Program-made: the position numbers and the translations under genes | Source: an uncultured Azospirillum sp. | Lineage (GTDB): Bacteria > Pseudomonadota > Alphaproteobacteria > RF32 > CAG-239 | Assembly (NCBI GenBank): GCA_902489795.1 | Contig: CABUBU010000004.1 | Span: forward strand, 1-64,000 | Direction of reading: 5' to 3' | DNA length: 64,000 bases | Part shown: positions 57,533-64,000 of the stretch, in pieces | How positions within the stretch are numbered: position 1 is the stretch's first letter | Layout of the letters: each line of letters starts with the position of its first letter | Notes under the pieces: model-generated | Told to the model about the DNA's origin: nothing | The model's input: only the letters and a program-made list of their open reading frames with translations | The model's database searches: none

Positions 57533-58453
57533 TTAATCCAAAACCACCTTCGGCTCGTCACCTGCCATAAACTGATACGACGATACCATCGGAATACCGT
57601 TCCAACTGCCGATCAGGAAGTTTAAGCCCTGTTCGGTATTGCTCATGCGGATCATTTCCTTTTTGTAAGCCTCGCCCAGCCAGTTTAATACCCGCGGATG
57701 CATCATCATCCGGGTGTTACCCGGTTTGGCCTGCACCTGTAAAAGCGCTTCGTTAATCTGTCGGATCGTCGGCAGATTGCCTTCTGCAATGTTGACGATT
57801 GTCGCACAGGTCTTGGGATTCATCAGCTGCATACCGAAGTAGCCTTTAACCTGCGTTAAATAACCGGCAACGCCGTTTTCGTCGTGGCAGAGCTGGCCAC
57901 CGTAAAGCGGCTGCACATCAAGCATAGCCCCCTGCTTAAATCCTTCCGGTGAATAAAGCCCGCAGCATTCATATGGAACTTGACGAACAATCACGATCGA
58001 ATATAAATCGGCACTTCCCCCTGCTGTCTGAGCATTTCCGTTGTCAATCGCATACTGCCGGTAGTTCCTGTAAATAATGTGTTTTTCCGTCTGCATGCCG
58101 GCTTCTGCCAAAATGCCCGGCATCTGTTTGGCAAGATATTTTGCCAGTCCGCCGAAAGCCACCGCCTTATCCTGCTGTACAAAAATCTCGCCGCCCATAA
58201 TATCGAGATCAACTTGTTCCAGTTTGGAACCGGTTGACATTTTTGGCAGAGGCGAATTCAGTTTCACAAAACCGGCGCCGTTGATTTCGGTTTTTTTCTC
58301 CGCTACATTCCACAACGGATGGGAAGACTGCTCAAATTTGATGCCCGCCAAAATCGGCGTTTCTTCCAACAGATAATTAATCTGATGCGGTTGTTTTTTA
58401 GCATATTCGACCGACAGCTCCTGTAAAGTTGCCGGCCTGTCAATATTAGCCAT
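57533..58453 (-). CDS. major capsid protein
   Basis: This 306-aa protein is placed directly after the scaffold gene. It shows features of podovirus capsid proteins: an N-terminal MANIDRPATLQELSVEYAKK, a central ITYRNYRQYAIDN-like region, and a C-terminal GNTRMMMHPRVLNWLGEAYK then GSWNGIPMVSSYQF. The Gly-Ile-Pro-hydrophobic end strand is typical of HK97-fold P domains. The length is normal. Confidence 0.82.
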   Translation of the reverse strand: MANIDRPATLQELSVEYAKKQPHQINYLLEETPILAGIKFEQSSHPLWNVAEKKTEINGAGFVKLNSPLPKMSTGSKLEQVDLDIMGGEIFVQQDKAVAFGGLAKYLAKQMPGILAEAGMQTEKHIIYRNYRQYAIDNGNAQTAGGSADLYSIVIVRQVPYECCGLYSPEGFKQGAMLDVQPLYGGQLCHDENGVAGYLTQVKGYFGMQLMNPKTCATIVNIAEGNLPTIRQINEALLQVQAKPGNTRMMMHPRVLNWLGEAYKKEMIRMSNTEQGLNFLIGSWNGIPMVSSYQFMAGDEPKVVLD

Positions 58454-59099
58454 TTCTCATTCCTTTCGCTTTTTCAAAAATTTCGGTTAAATAATCGACG
58501 GTCGACATTGCCTCGTCTTTCAAAGCCCCGCCGCCGCTCAGGCCTTTGGCCGTGTCTTCACTCAAAGCGTTTCCGAGCTTCAAACAAAGATCCATAAAGT
58601 TCCTGGTGCCGATTGCCGCTTCCATTGCACCGACCGCCTCTTCACCAAGACCAAGAACCGCCGCACCCCGGCGCGCCAGTTCCTGATTTTTTGCCAGCCC
58701 GTCGCCCTGCGCCTGCTGCCAGGCTTCCATCTCGGCTTTGGACCGTTCGTTCCACATTTTTGCCTGTTCTTCCTGCATGTCGTCCCAGGCCTTGACTAAA
58801 CCGGCCGCCGCCTTCCGGCTCAGCCCGTTGTCAAAAAAAGCCTTTTGCATGGTGGCTGCAAAAGGCTTGTCCGTTTCTCGAAAACTGATTTCATACTTGT
58901 CCGGCGCTTCCGGACGACCCAAACGGGAATAAAGTTCGTTCCATTCCTCCGGCTTGTCTTCTGCCGGAATATAAAACTTGTCGGCCGGCGCTGCATTCTC
59001 TGCTTCGGCCTTATCAACCGCCGGTTCGGCAGTGTTGCTTTCCGCCGTCGGCTCATCCGGCAGCGTGTCAATATCTTCGCTCATTCCTTTTCCTTTCAA
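58446..59099 (-). CDS. capsid assembly scaffold protein
   Basis: This is a 217-aa acidic, helical protein with an Asp/Glu/Ala-rich N terminus. PAEDKPEEWNELYSRLGRPEAPDKYEI is a conserved motif of podovirus scaffolds, and LVKAWDDMQEEQAKMWNERS follows. It overlaps the capsid gene by 8 bp and the Bbp19-like gene by 4 bp. Confidence 0.88.
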   Translation of the reverse strand: MKGKGMSEDIDTLPDEPTAESNTAEPAVDKAEAENAAPADKFYIPAEDKPEEWNELYSRLGRPEAPDKYEISFRETDKPFAATMQKAFFDNGLSRKAAAGLVKAWDDMQEEQAKMWNERSKAEMEAWQQAQGDGLAKNQELARRGAAVLGLGEEAVGAMEAAIGTRNFMDLCLKLGNALSEDTAKGLSGGGALKDEAMSTVDYLTEIFEKAKGMRNG

Positions 59100-59440
59100 A
59101 TTTGCGTTAAATCATTAAACAAATCGTCTTCTCTTTTGGCCTCGGTCATGGCCGCCAGGTTAAACACCTCGGTTTCGTCAACCGCCAGCCTTGAGATCAG
59201 CAGATCATAAACCCGGCGGCTGCCGGCCATATACGCTACCGCCGCCGCGTCAAAGCGTCCGTCCGCGGAAAAAAGCAGTGACATTCCGCTCTCATTTAAC
59301 CGCCGCCCTTTAGCACCGACTTCATCCCTCAACCATTCAAGAACGATTTTGGCATCCTCTTTCAATTTGCCGTCAGGCTCAAAAAAAAGGCGCTTTAACG
59401 CCCGCACCTGCTTATACTTTGCCCATAAATTAATTATCAT
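59096..59440 (-). CDS. Bbp19-like phage protein, 114 aa
   Basis: It starts MIINLWAKYKQVRALKRLFF. The middle has FSADGRFDAAAVAYMAGSRR, which resembles the short Bbp19 family found between portal and scaffold genes of podoviruses. The function is unknown. It overlaps both neighbours by 4 bp. Confidence 0.55.
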   Translation of the reverse strand: MIINLWAKYKQVRALKRLFFEPDGKLKEDAKIVLEWLRDEVGAKGRRLNESGMSLLFSADGRFDAAAVAYMAGSRRVYDLLISRLAVDETEVFNLAAMTEAKREDDLFNDLTQI

Positions 59441-61038
59441 GCACCCGCCTCCTTCAAATTCTTCATCGACTGCGACAAAACCGGCGCCGCCTGCAACAGC
59501 TGCTCGGCCTGCTGTTGTTGCGCCCTGGCCTCACCAAGCGCCTGAATTTGTTCCGGCGTCCGCAAAATCCGGCTCGGCACGCCTTTGTAGTTGGCAATAA
59601 TCGTCAAGGCCTCGCCCATATCGATCCGGTCAAGCACCGTCGGATCCACCTGCGAGAGCGACATTGCGCTCTCCAACGTTTCAAACACGCCTTTAATCTC
59701 TCCCGCCTGCTGCATATGTACCAGCGGGCTTTCAAACTCAATCTGCAAACTGCCGTCCTCCATCAATTCATCCGGCACTTCGTCCAAAAGCCCGTACTCA
59801 CGGATAATGTCAATTTCCCGTTCACAATTGCCGACCATCCACTCGGAGTTGATCCTCTCGCCCATCGGCGCCAGCAGCATTGCCTTTTCCTGTTCGCGCA
59901 AACGGGCTTCCTCGGCCGTCATCTCCTTGGTTTGCGCCAAGGACAAGAATAACGGCTGCAAAAAGGCGTTGTGGATCGCCTCCCGCACCTGATTTTGCAA
60001 CTCAAGTGTTATCGACAGATTGTTGCCGTACTGCATCGGCGCCAAGAGCGGCCGCCCCTGTGCATCCAACCCGCCGGGAATCAACGCGCCGGCGGTACCG
60101 GCTCTGGCGGCGTTGGCAATGTTGGCGGCAGATAAAATCGGCGGATTGCCCTGCAGCTGTCCTGTACGAAGCACGGTTTTGCCCATTTCGTTAATGGTCA
60201 GGATATCGAAAAAGGCCTGCAATGCCGGACTGTCGCCGTATGCCGACCCGGGAATTCCCAGATAATGCGGCACCATATACGGCTGCGTGCGGTAGCCGCT
60301 CTCATATATCAATTCACCGCCCTCATCGTCCAGATTAATGTGATACGACACAAACGGCATTCCCGAATAATCCTGCCGCAAAGGCTGCCTATCCTCACGC
60401 GGCTCCACCACATGCAACAGCCGGATATTGCTGTCCGGCTGCTTTTCGAATCGTTCCTTCATCTTTGCCGTCGAACGAGAGCCAAATTCCTTAATTGCCT
60501 GCCTCAGCGACATTTCATATTCCCGATAAACCGTATCCACCCGGTTAGACCGGTTCACGTCACAATAGACTTCGGACATCAAAATCGTGCGGTAAGAAAT
60601 GCCGCGGCCGACATTGTCCTCAACCAGCCACGGAGATTGTCCGTATAACCCCAGCTGTGTCAGCATCATATCCGCCTCGCTCGAAAAGCTGGAACCGGCG
60701 GCATAACGAAATTTAAACAGCAAATTGTTGACGTATTCCAAAAAACGCTGCACCCCATCGTTATCGTCCAGCCCCGGCCTGCTGGCTTTGATCCTGTGAT
60801 AACGCTGATTACTCGGCACCAGAATTGATTTTAATGCCGCGGCAAAACGGGTGAGATCGGAACGGGCAGTTGTATCAAACACCTTTTGGACAAAACGTCC
60901 CTTGTCGTCTTTGATGTAAATTCTGGAATTAATCGAACACAGTTCGGCCGCCTTGTCCCAATACGGCTCCCAGAATTTCCGTTTGTCTTTCAGCGCCGAC
61001 AGCCGTTTCAAGGCATATTTCACCCGTTCTTCCGTCAT
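59437..61038 (-). CDS. portal (head-to-tail connector) protein, T7 type
   Basis: This 533-aa protein of the podovirus head-tail connector family has KVFDTTARSDLTRFAAALKSILVP near the start, GLYGQSPWLVEDNVGRGISY, and VPHYLGIPGSAYGDSPALQAF. TVLRTGQLQGNPPIL and an Ala/Gln-rich end follow. It forms the dodecameric portal through which DNA is packaged. The size is as expected. Confidence 0.94.
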   Translation of the reverse strand: MTEERVKYALKRLSALKDKRKFWEPYWDKAAELCSINSRIYIKDDKGRFVQKVFDTTARSDLTRFAAALKSILVPSNQRYHRIKASRPGLDDNDGVQRFLEYVNNLLFKFRYAAGSSFSSEADMMLTQLGLYGQSPWLVEDNVGRGISYRTILMSEVYCDVNRSNRVDTVYREYEMSLRQAIKEFGSRSTAKMKERFEKQPDSNIRLLHVVEPREDRQPLRQDYSGMPFVSYHINLDDEGGELIYESGYRTQPYMVPHYLGIPGSAYGDSPALQAFFDILTINEMGKTVLRTGQLQGNPPILSAANIANAARAGTAGALIPGGLDAQGRPLLAPMQYGNNLSITLELQNQVREAIHNAFLQPLFLSLAQTKEMTAEEARLREQEKAMLLAPMGERINSEWMVGNCEREIDIIREYGLLDEVPDELMEDGSLQIEFESPLVHMQQAGEIKGVFETLESAMSLSQVDPTVLDRIDMGEALTIIANYKGVPSRILRTPEQIQALGEARAQQQQAEQLLQAAPVLSQSMKNLKEAGA

Positions 61039-61042
61039 CTTA

Positions 61043-61246
61043 TCAGGCTCCGAGCGTGGTTTTGGTCGTGGTTATACCGCCGGTCGTCGTCTGTCCGGCC
61101 AAGAACTGGCTGGCCGCACCCTGACGGCGTCTCCGACGGCGTTCTTCTTCCTGCGTTTTGGCAGAATTGTCGATTACTTCGGGTTTCACCTCTTCCACCA
61201 CCGTCGGCGCCACCTTCGGGCTGCCCCCAATTAAAGAACTCATCAT
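61043..61246 (-). CDS. small phage protein between terminase and portal, 67 aa
   Basis: It is a low-complexity basic protein (EEERRRRRRQGAASQFLAGQ) with a Thr-rich end. Short proteins of this type are usual at this place in podoviruses; the role is unknown. Either of the two first Met codons may start it. Confidence 0.6.
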   Translation of the reverse strand: MMSSLIGGSPKVAPTVVEEVKPEVIDNSAKTQEEERRRRRRQGAASQFLAGQTTTGGITTTKTTLGA

Positions 61247-61252
61247 CTTCTC

Positions 61253-62575
61253 CTAAACATAAATATTGCCGTCGACAAAGCCTTCGGCACCGGTTTCAAC
61301 ATAAACGTTGCCGTCTACAAATTCCGCCCGCACCGTTTGCAGCGAAGAAGGATAAAAGGCCTCGGCAAACGTCAGCGCCAGCGCGTCGCCCAAATCCGGC
61401 GAGAACCCCAGCCGCTTTTTTATTTCTCTCTTGTCCTCCAAAAGCAGCCGCCCGCGATTGTCAAACTGCTTGTTAACCGCCGTCAGATCTTCCAGAATCC
61501 CCGGCATATCGGTGAGAGAAACGCCGCTTTCGGTTTTTAGCCAGTCGTTCAAACGCCCCCACATTTCCGCCCGCCGGTTGGCATAACGGTCCTCGTCCTG
61601 CGCTTTGGATCCGAAGTTCACTTCCCGCACCACCTCCCGGTAACCGCGGTCATACAGCAAATCAATCACCCCGGCGCCGTTCTGCCCGGCGTCGACATTC
61701 ACCCGCACCGGCTTTTCTTCCCGGATTATCCGCACAATCAGGTTGGCTACCGCCACCGTATCCAGATGTTTATAAGTCTGCATCCGGTAGGCCTGCCGCC
61801 CGCGCCGCCGGCAAATTGCCGTCCGGTCGTCGCCAAACCGCGCCACATCAACCCCGACGATCAGCGGCAGCGTGTCGTTGGCGTTGTCAATCTTAAACGC
61901 CAGCGCCCGGTGAACATCGGCGCTTGAAATCAGCTTCAGCGTTCCCTGCGGCAGCGGATCGCCTTCCCAGATATGCAAATAACCGTCAAAATCCTCGCGC
62001 CGGCACTTTTCCGCCTGATTTTTCAACTCTGCCGGGCAAAAAGGATTGTCATAATAATTCACTTTACGCACCAGCGTCCGTTCATCCGGGTTGGCGGCCA
62101 GAGCCACCCACAAAGCGTCCGTTTCTTCCTCCCGGTTCATCGAAATCCAAATTTCCGATCCGTCTTTGCGGATGGTCGGGTCCAAAATCTCCCAGCTTTT
62201 GCGGGTGATCGTTTGTCCTTCCTCAATCCAGCAATAGTCAACACCTTCAAGCGATTTGATATTCTGGCTGTTCTGGTCGCGCAGCCCTTTGAAAATAAAC
62301 CTGCTGGCGGTTTTAACATTGTCAATTCTGTCTTCATAAAAGCGATAGCCGGGCAACCCGTACAAAGTGATCCGCTCACACAAAAGCTTGTAAACGGAAT
62401 CTTTGATACTGTCTTGAATCTCGCGCAAACAGGCGACAAATATCTTCTTTTGCGCGCCCAAAAGCGCCAGACTGTCGGCAAAAGCATAGGATTTGCCGCC
62501 GCCGCGCCCGCCGTAATAAAACTTATAACGCCATTTCTCGGTCAAAAGCGGCGCAAAAGCTTCAGGTATTTGCAT
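61253..62575 (-). CDS. terminase large subunit
   Basis: This 440-aa ATPase/nuclease packages phage DNA. It has the Walker A motif GGRGGGKS at 22-29, the adenine or Walker B region GVDYCWIEEGQTI, and the RNase-H-like nuclease start IVGVDVARFGDDRTAI. Asp residues in VRVNVDAGQNGAGV follow, and ALALTFAEAF is near the end. The PBSX/P22-like class is likely. Start 62575 (MQIPEAF) is preferred; 62587 is in frame. It overlaps terS by 14 bp. Confidence 0.94.
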   Translation of the reverse strand: MQIPEAFAPLLTEKWRYKFYYGGRGGGKSYAFADSLALLGAQKKIFVACLREIQDSIKDSVYKLLCERITLYGLPGYRFYEDRIDNVKTASRFIFKGLRDQNSQNIKSLEGVDYCWIEEGQTITRKSWEILDPTIRKDGSEIWISMNREEETDALWVALAANPDERTLVRKVNYYDNPFCPAELKNQAEKCRREDFDGYLHIWEGDPLPQGTLKLISSADVHRALAFKIDNANDTLPLIVGVDVARFGDDRTAICRRRGRQAYRMQTYKHLDTVAVANLIVRIIREEKPVRVNVDAGQNGAGVIDLLYDRGYREVVREVNFGSKAQDEDRYANRRAEMWGRLNDWLKTESGVSLTDMPGILEDLTAVNKQFDNRGRLLLEDKREIKKRLGFSPDLGDALALTFAEAFYPSSLQTVRAEFVDGNVYVETGAEGFVDGNIYV

Positions 62576-63065
62576 GTCCGCCATCATTGCCGCCGCTTTC
62601 CTGCTTTTCCTCTTCCGCCCCGCCGGCCATATTTACAAACCGAACCGTCACCCCGCCGACCTCACCGCTCAGATTGACGTCGCTTTTCTCTTTCCACTCG
62701 TCGGCAAAGGCGTTCTTCAAAATAAAATCGGCTTTGTTGCCCGGTTTTCCTTCAACACATTGCTCAACAAAATACTTTTCGACAATCTGGCGGAACTGCG
62801 CCAGCATCACCCGATACTTCGGCTTTTTGGCATAATCATAAAAGGTTGTTTTGGTAATGCCGGCAAAAGCGCAAAAGCCCTCAATCGTAATCGGCGCCGG
62901 GCTTATCATCGTTTCCACCCCGCCTTTGGTCGCCACCTCAACAATCCGGTTTTCCTGGCGCTCCAAAAAAGCGTACAGTTTCTCCAGCATCTCGTCCGGC
63001 GAATTAAAAGCCTTCGGCCGCCCGCCGAGCGGATATTTTGCTTTTATTTCCGTCAAATCTGCCAT
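62562..63065 (-). CDS. terminase small subunit (P22 gp3-like)
   Basis: This 167-aa protein starts MADLTEIKAKYPLGGRPKAF. A DNA-binding helix region (ITIEGFCAFAGITKTTFYDYAKKP) is followed by FILKNAFADEWKEKSDVNLSGEVGGVTV, the usual end of this family. It recognises phage DNA for packaging. ATG 63065 follows gagggc; 63077 is an alternative. Confidence 0.88.
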   Translation of the reverse strand: MADLTEIKAKYPLGGRPKAFNSPDEMLEKLYAFLERQENRIVEVATKGGVETMISPAPITIEGFCAFAGITKTTFYDYAKKPKYRVMLAQFRQIVEKYFVEQCVEGKPGNKADFILKNAFADEWKEKSDVNLSGEVGGVTVRFVNMAGGAEEEKQESGGNDGGHANT

Positions 63066-63203
63066 TTTTGCCCTCAAACTGCCTTATTAAAGCCCCATAT
63101 TTAACCACCCGCAAGCCCTTATTTTCCAAGGCCTTGCGCTTATATTTTTCTCTCGCGCGCGTATTTTCGAGTAAGAAAACTACCCCACGTTGACGTTTCC
63201 ATA

Positions 63204-63239
63204 GAAAAACCCCGGAAAGCTTAAGCTTTTCCGGGGTTT
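63204..63239 (-). terminator. terminator downstream of the tRNA-like gene
   Basis: AAACCCCGGAAA and TTTCCGGGGTTT flank an AAGCTTAAGC-type centre, a stem of about 16 bp with a T run on the minus strand. It separates the tRNA-like transcript from terS. Confidence 0.85.
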
Positions 63240-63299
63240 CCAACAATTTTTTAAGCGAGAAATATCTGAACAAACCGTTTCGTTTCCAAAAAAACAAAA

Positions 63300-63454
63300 G
63301 CTCCGGTAAGGATTTGCACCTTACATAACAGTCCACTCCCCTCCTCAATCGAGCCTTGACAAATCAGCTATTTCACTGTGTCATTGTCAGGTGGTATCGA
63401 ACCACTAGAACCGCCTTATCTGCTGTTAGCGTCTACCTATTCCGCCACGGAAGC
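63300..63454 (-). ncRNA. tRNA-like RNA with a 91-nt anticodon-loop region
   Basis: Read on the minus strand from 63454: acceptor GCTTCCG, linker TG, D arm GCG-GAATAGGTAGA-CGC, one base, and anticodon stem AACAG (63427-63423). After 91 nt come CTGTT (63331-63327), a 3-nt variable loop, T arm TAAGG-TGCAAAT-CCTTA, and acceptor CCGGAGC (6 of 7 pairs). All helix and linker lengths are those of a class I tRNA except the loop. The 91-nt part has its own hairpins (GTGG-TTCGATA-CCAC and CCTGACAA/TTTGTCAAGG). The CCA is not encoded. It has its own promoter and terminator. It could be an intron-bearing tRNA, a decayed tRNA pair, or a new RNA. Confidence 0.55.
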
Positions 63455-63541
63455 AAAGTCTAATAACAAGCTCTCGCTTTTTTAACTTTTAGTCTTCGTT
63501 TTTTAAGAAACAATCTGAACCCATTTGTTCATCATATAAAA

Positions 63542-63572
63542 ATTATAGCGCAAAACCGCAAAAAATGTCCAA
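63542..63572 (-). promoter_or_regulatory. promoter of the tRNA-like RNA and probably of the late genes
   Basis: On the minus strand TATAAT (63547-63542) lies 18-19 bp after TTGGAC (63572-63567), or TGGACA with an 18-bp spacer. Confidence 0.6.
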
Positions 63573-63580
63573 CACAAAAA

Positions 63581-63600
63581 TGTTTAAACATGTTTAAACA
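63581..63600. promoter_or_regulatory. two abutting palindromes TGTTTAAACA
   Basis: Perfect 10-bp palindromes at 63581-63590 and 63591-63600, next to the leftward promoter's -35. They are a likely binding site for a dimeric phage regulator. Confidence 0.55.
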
Positions 63601-63636
63601 AATGCTTGCGGATAACTTTTTTTATAAAAAAACCGC

Positions 63637-63665
63637 TTGACATGTCACCAAAAGTGACATATAAT
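63637..63665 (+). promoter_or_regulatory. consensus promoter whose spacer is an operator
   Basis: TTGACA (63637-63642), a 17-bp spacer, TATAAT (63660-63665). The spacer is exactly TGTCAC-CAAAA-GTGACA, and with its flanking bases it makes perfect 7-bp arms at 63642-63660. A repressor there would fully block the promoter. Confidence 0.88.
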
Positions 63666-63722
63666 AACTTTATAAAAGGAAGCCAAAGGGGCAAGCCTTC
63701 TATTTCTAAAAGGGAAATCAAA

Positions 63723-64000
63723 ATGAAAAAATTCAATATCAAAAAAGCCACGTCTGAACAGCTTCGCAGCAAACTTCGCAAAATCATCCATCTTGGAAAC
63801 GGTGATATGAAATATTTTGAAATCGCCGAGAAATTGAATGATTTCGCAAATAAAATTCATCGTGAACTGGATCGGCGTAATCGGGCTGCTATTTATAAAA
63901 AAGCATGCCAGGTTTTGAAAAACAGGACCTTTCCAAACCAATTCGCTGCCGCGGCACACTATGCCGACACTGTTATCAACAGCTCTGATTATTTCGACAC
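63723..64000 (+). CDS. prophage protein of unknown function, 5' part (cut by window end)
   Basis: An ATG at 63723 behind aaaaggg opens a frame that is still open at 64000 (at least 92 codons). It starts MKKFNIKKATSEQLRSKLRK and contains YFEIAEKLNDFANKIHRELD. It is basic and helical. It is the only rightward gene seen in the prophage and follows the operator-controlled promoter. It should belong to the immunity or early region, but no domain can be named from this part. Confidence 0.7.
   Translation, partial: MKKFNIKKATSEQLRSKLRKIIHLGNGDMKYFEIAEKLNDFANKIHRELDRRNRAAIYKKACQVLKNRTFPNQFAAAAHYADTVINSSDYFD

Noticed and set aside
63300..63454. tmRNA (ssrA) or group I intron in a tRNA
   Set aside because: No tag-peptide frame with tmRNA-type pseudoknots and no Ala acceptor G-U pair are seen; alphaproteobacterial tmRNA is two-piece. 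The insertion of about 84 nt is too short for a group I intron core.

Overview
The window looks like the chromosome of an anaerobic or microaerobic Gram-negative bacterium, most likely a gut-type alphaproteobacterium. This is inferred from gene content; there is no rRNA or marker gene to settle it. Supporting points are an RND efflux pump, lipoproteins, DsbD, a full Rnf complex, an oxalate-degrading operon, oxygen-independent QueH, an NrdD-like small protein, and a DUF2924/serine-recombinase remnant of a kind common in alphaproteobacteria.

Layout. 1-830: a 113-bp tandem repeat and the first copy of a dispersed, structured element. 0.84-7 kb: an acidic hypothetical protein, then a TetR-controlled AcrAB-type pump with a visible operator. 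7-9 kb: an NlpE-like lipoprotein, an NrdD-like small protein, a self-regulating Fur-family regulator, a possible 45-aa ORF and a flavodoxin. 9.1-13.1 kb: frc-oxc-AEC transporter, the gene set of E. coli yfdW-yfdU-yfdV, for oxalate decarboxylation. 13.2-15.8 kb: two GNAT acetyltransferases, one behind a leader peptide and terminator, and an AstE/AspA-like deacylase. 15.9-18 kb: a low-GC island with a transglutaminase-fold protein and a decayed recombinase module next to tRNA-Ile2. 18.3-23.9 kb: a hypothetical gene, queH, a macro-domain protein, mnmA, dsbD and a CDP-alcohol phosphatidyltransferase. 23.9-30.4 kb: apbE, rseC and rnfBCDGEA. 30.4-32.1 kb: a HExxH protein of unknown role.

From 32.4 kb to beyond the right edge lies a podovirus-type (T7-like architecture) prophage inserted in the 3' half of a tRNA-Lys gene. 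Its late genes all lie on the minus strand. From right to left they are: terminase, portal, scaffold, capsid, tail tubes, internal virion proteins including a 2640-residue polyvalent protein, accessory genes, tail fibre, and lysis genes. A tRNA-like RNA gene with a 91-nt anticodon-loop region precedes terS. A perfect promoter filled by an operator drives a rightward gene that runs off the window.

The most striking observation is a pair of about 290-bp paralogous cassettes in the prophage, near 38.6-38.9 kb and 52.4-52.7 kb. Each encodes a 20-residue peptide on the minus strand with six basic residues at identical positions. Each has its own promoter with a 17-bp spacer, and an opposing short antisense RNA with a 17-bp-spaced promoter and its own terminator. 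In both, the peptide mRNA can form two mutually exclusive structures. One sequesters the ribosome-binding site and the other releases it, and the antisense RNA covers the releasing arm. This has the design of a type I toxin-antitoxin or peptide riboswitch-like system, and I do not recognise the family.
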